DNA from: Cyanobacteria bacterium T3Sed10_344R1
GTDB lineage: Bacteria > Cyanobacteriota > Cyanobacteriia > Phormidesmidales > Phormidesmidaceae
Direction: 5' to 3'
Length of the DNA stretch: 6,182 bases
Assembly: GCA_003566335.1 (NCBI GenBank)
Contig: PXDR01000223.1
Coordinates: 1-6,182, forward strand
This document shows, one piece after another, positions 5,947 to 6,182 of the stretch. How positions within the stretch are numbered: position 1 is the stretch's first letter; each line of letters begins with the position of its first letter. Position numbers and translations under genes: made by a program. The notes beneath the pieces are model-generated. The model did no database searches. It was not told the origin of the DNA and worked only from the letters and a program-made list of their open reading frames with translations.

Positions 5947-5967
5947 AAACTGGGCCTAGCCCAGTTT
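5947..5967. other. Perfect 9-bp hairpin upstream of psbB
   Basis: AAACTGGGC (5947-5955), a CTA loop, then the exact reverse complement (5959-5967). No T-run follows on either strand, so it is not a standard terminator. It lies about 145 bases before the psbB start and would be in the leader if transcription starts further upstream. It could stabilise the mRNA, control translation or be a protein site. Confidence 0.6.
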
Positions 5968-6016
5968 CTGAAAGCAGCGCTGAAAGACTGTCCCCCATAA
6001 CCTGGGATCAGCCTGA

Positions 6017-6038
6017 TAAGCCGAGTCTGGTAGGCTTA
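6017..6038. other. Second small hairpin in the psbB upstream region
   Basis: TAAGCC (6017-6022) and GGCTTA (6033-6038) can pair around a 10-base loop, about 75 bases before the psbB start. Weak alone, but it is the second inverted repeat within 100 bases. Confidence 0.3.
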
Positions 6039-6096
6039 GGACAACTGGCATCAGTAGCAAGGCAATAGGCCAAAGACGCATTTTGTTGACACCTAT

Positions 6097-6102
6097 AGGA
6101 GG
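6097..6102 (+). promoter_or_regulatory. psbB ribosome binding site
   Basis: AGGAGG, a perfect Shine-Dalgarno match, ten bases before the psbB ATG. It is among the strongest sites in the window, in keeping with high CP47 synthesis. Confidence 0.75.
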
Positions 6103-6112
6103 AGCGTAGTCG

Positions 6113-6182
6113 ATGGGACTACCCTGGTACCGAGTACATACAGTCGTCCTGAATGATCCAGGGCGACTGATTTCTGTACACC
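6113..6182 (+). CDS. psbB: Photosystem II CP47 chlorophyll protein PsbB, N-terminal start (partial)
   Basis: Only the first 23 codons are present before the right edge. The encoded MGLPWYRVHTVVLNDPGR, ending LISVH, is the near-invariant PsbB N-terminus. CP47 is the six-helix inner antenna of PSII. It binds chlorophyll a and beta-carotene, passes excitation to the D1/D2 reaction centre, and sits in the thylakoid membrane. The first membrane helix begins just after this point. The ATG at 6113 is fixed by the conserved N-terminus and by AGGAGG ten bases upstream. The ferredoxin and psbM genes lie on the opposite strand to the left. Confidence 0.97.
   Translation, partial: MGLPWYRVHTVVLNDPGRLISVH

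Larger units (their letters stand above)
5671..6112. other. Divergent intergenic region between the ferredoxin and psbB
   Basis: 442 bases with no credible gene. A 65-codon TTG-started frame (5803-6000) has no ribosome site or recognisable protein. The region must hold the promoters for psbB to the right and for the ferredoxin to the left. I see a weak ferredoxin promoter (5737-5766), an HLR1-like repeat (5825-5842) with a possible -10 at 5872, a perfect 9-bp hairpin (5947-5967), a CTGAAAG direct repeat (5968-5986), a second hairpin (6017-6038) and the psbB ribosome site. Confidence 0.7.

Noticed and set aside
5803..6000. A 65-aa + strand frame between the ferredoxin and psbB
   Set aside because: TTG start without a ribosome site, Ser/Tyr-rich nonsense-like sequence, and it covers hairpin and promoter-like elements.
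6086..6099. TTGACA (6086) and TATAGG (6094) as the psbB promoter
   Set aside because: The boxes are only two bases apart and the start codon follows within 14 bases, which is impossible for a -35/-10 pair.

Overview
The window comes from a cyanobacterium. Three things show this: the Photosystem II genes psbM and psbB (start only), three perfect copies of the HIP1 octamer GCGATCGC (at 474, 1457 and 2807), and the character of the proteins. The DNA is moderately GC-rich and codon use looks even along the window, so nothing points to recent transfer. I do not name a genus.

Left part (1-3895, + strand). The window opens in the last 89 codons of cobQ (cobyric acid synthase, vitamin B12 pathway). 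A 255-base gap follows. It holds a good NtcA-type palindrome and two possible -10 regions. Three genes in a row come next: a circularly permuted ATP-grasp protein, an alpha-E (DUF403) protein and a transglutaminase-like cysteine protease family protein. The gaps between them are only 59 and 70 bases, so they probably form one operon.

Middle (3930-4963, - strand). Facing that operon, with 34 bases between the stop codons, is a proteasome-type peptidase of the Anbu family. Its natural start puts Thr right after Met, as needed for an N-terminal threonine nucleophile. ATP-grasp, alpha-E, transglutaminase and Anbu are a known gene partnership. It has been predicted from genome context to make and break amide/peptide bonds on a still unidentified substrate. 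Here the peptidase is on the opposite strand instead of following the other genes.

Right part (4964-6182). psbM (36 aa) lies on the - strand with a clear intrinsic terminator. Upstream of it, also on the - strand, is a [2Fe-2S] ferredoxin with a low-complexity C-terminal tail. A 442-base divergent intergenic region separates the ferredoxin from psbB (CP47), which runs off the right edge on the + strand. That region contains a perfect 9-bp hairpin, a second weaker hairpin, a possible HLR1 (RpaB-type) repeat and weak promoter-like boxes.

The candidate for a poorly understood system is the ATP-grasp/alpha-E/transglutaminase/Anbu group, and the possible NtcA site suggests a link to nitrogen status. 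The group has been described before and its function is not established. I see no wholly new system.
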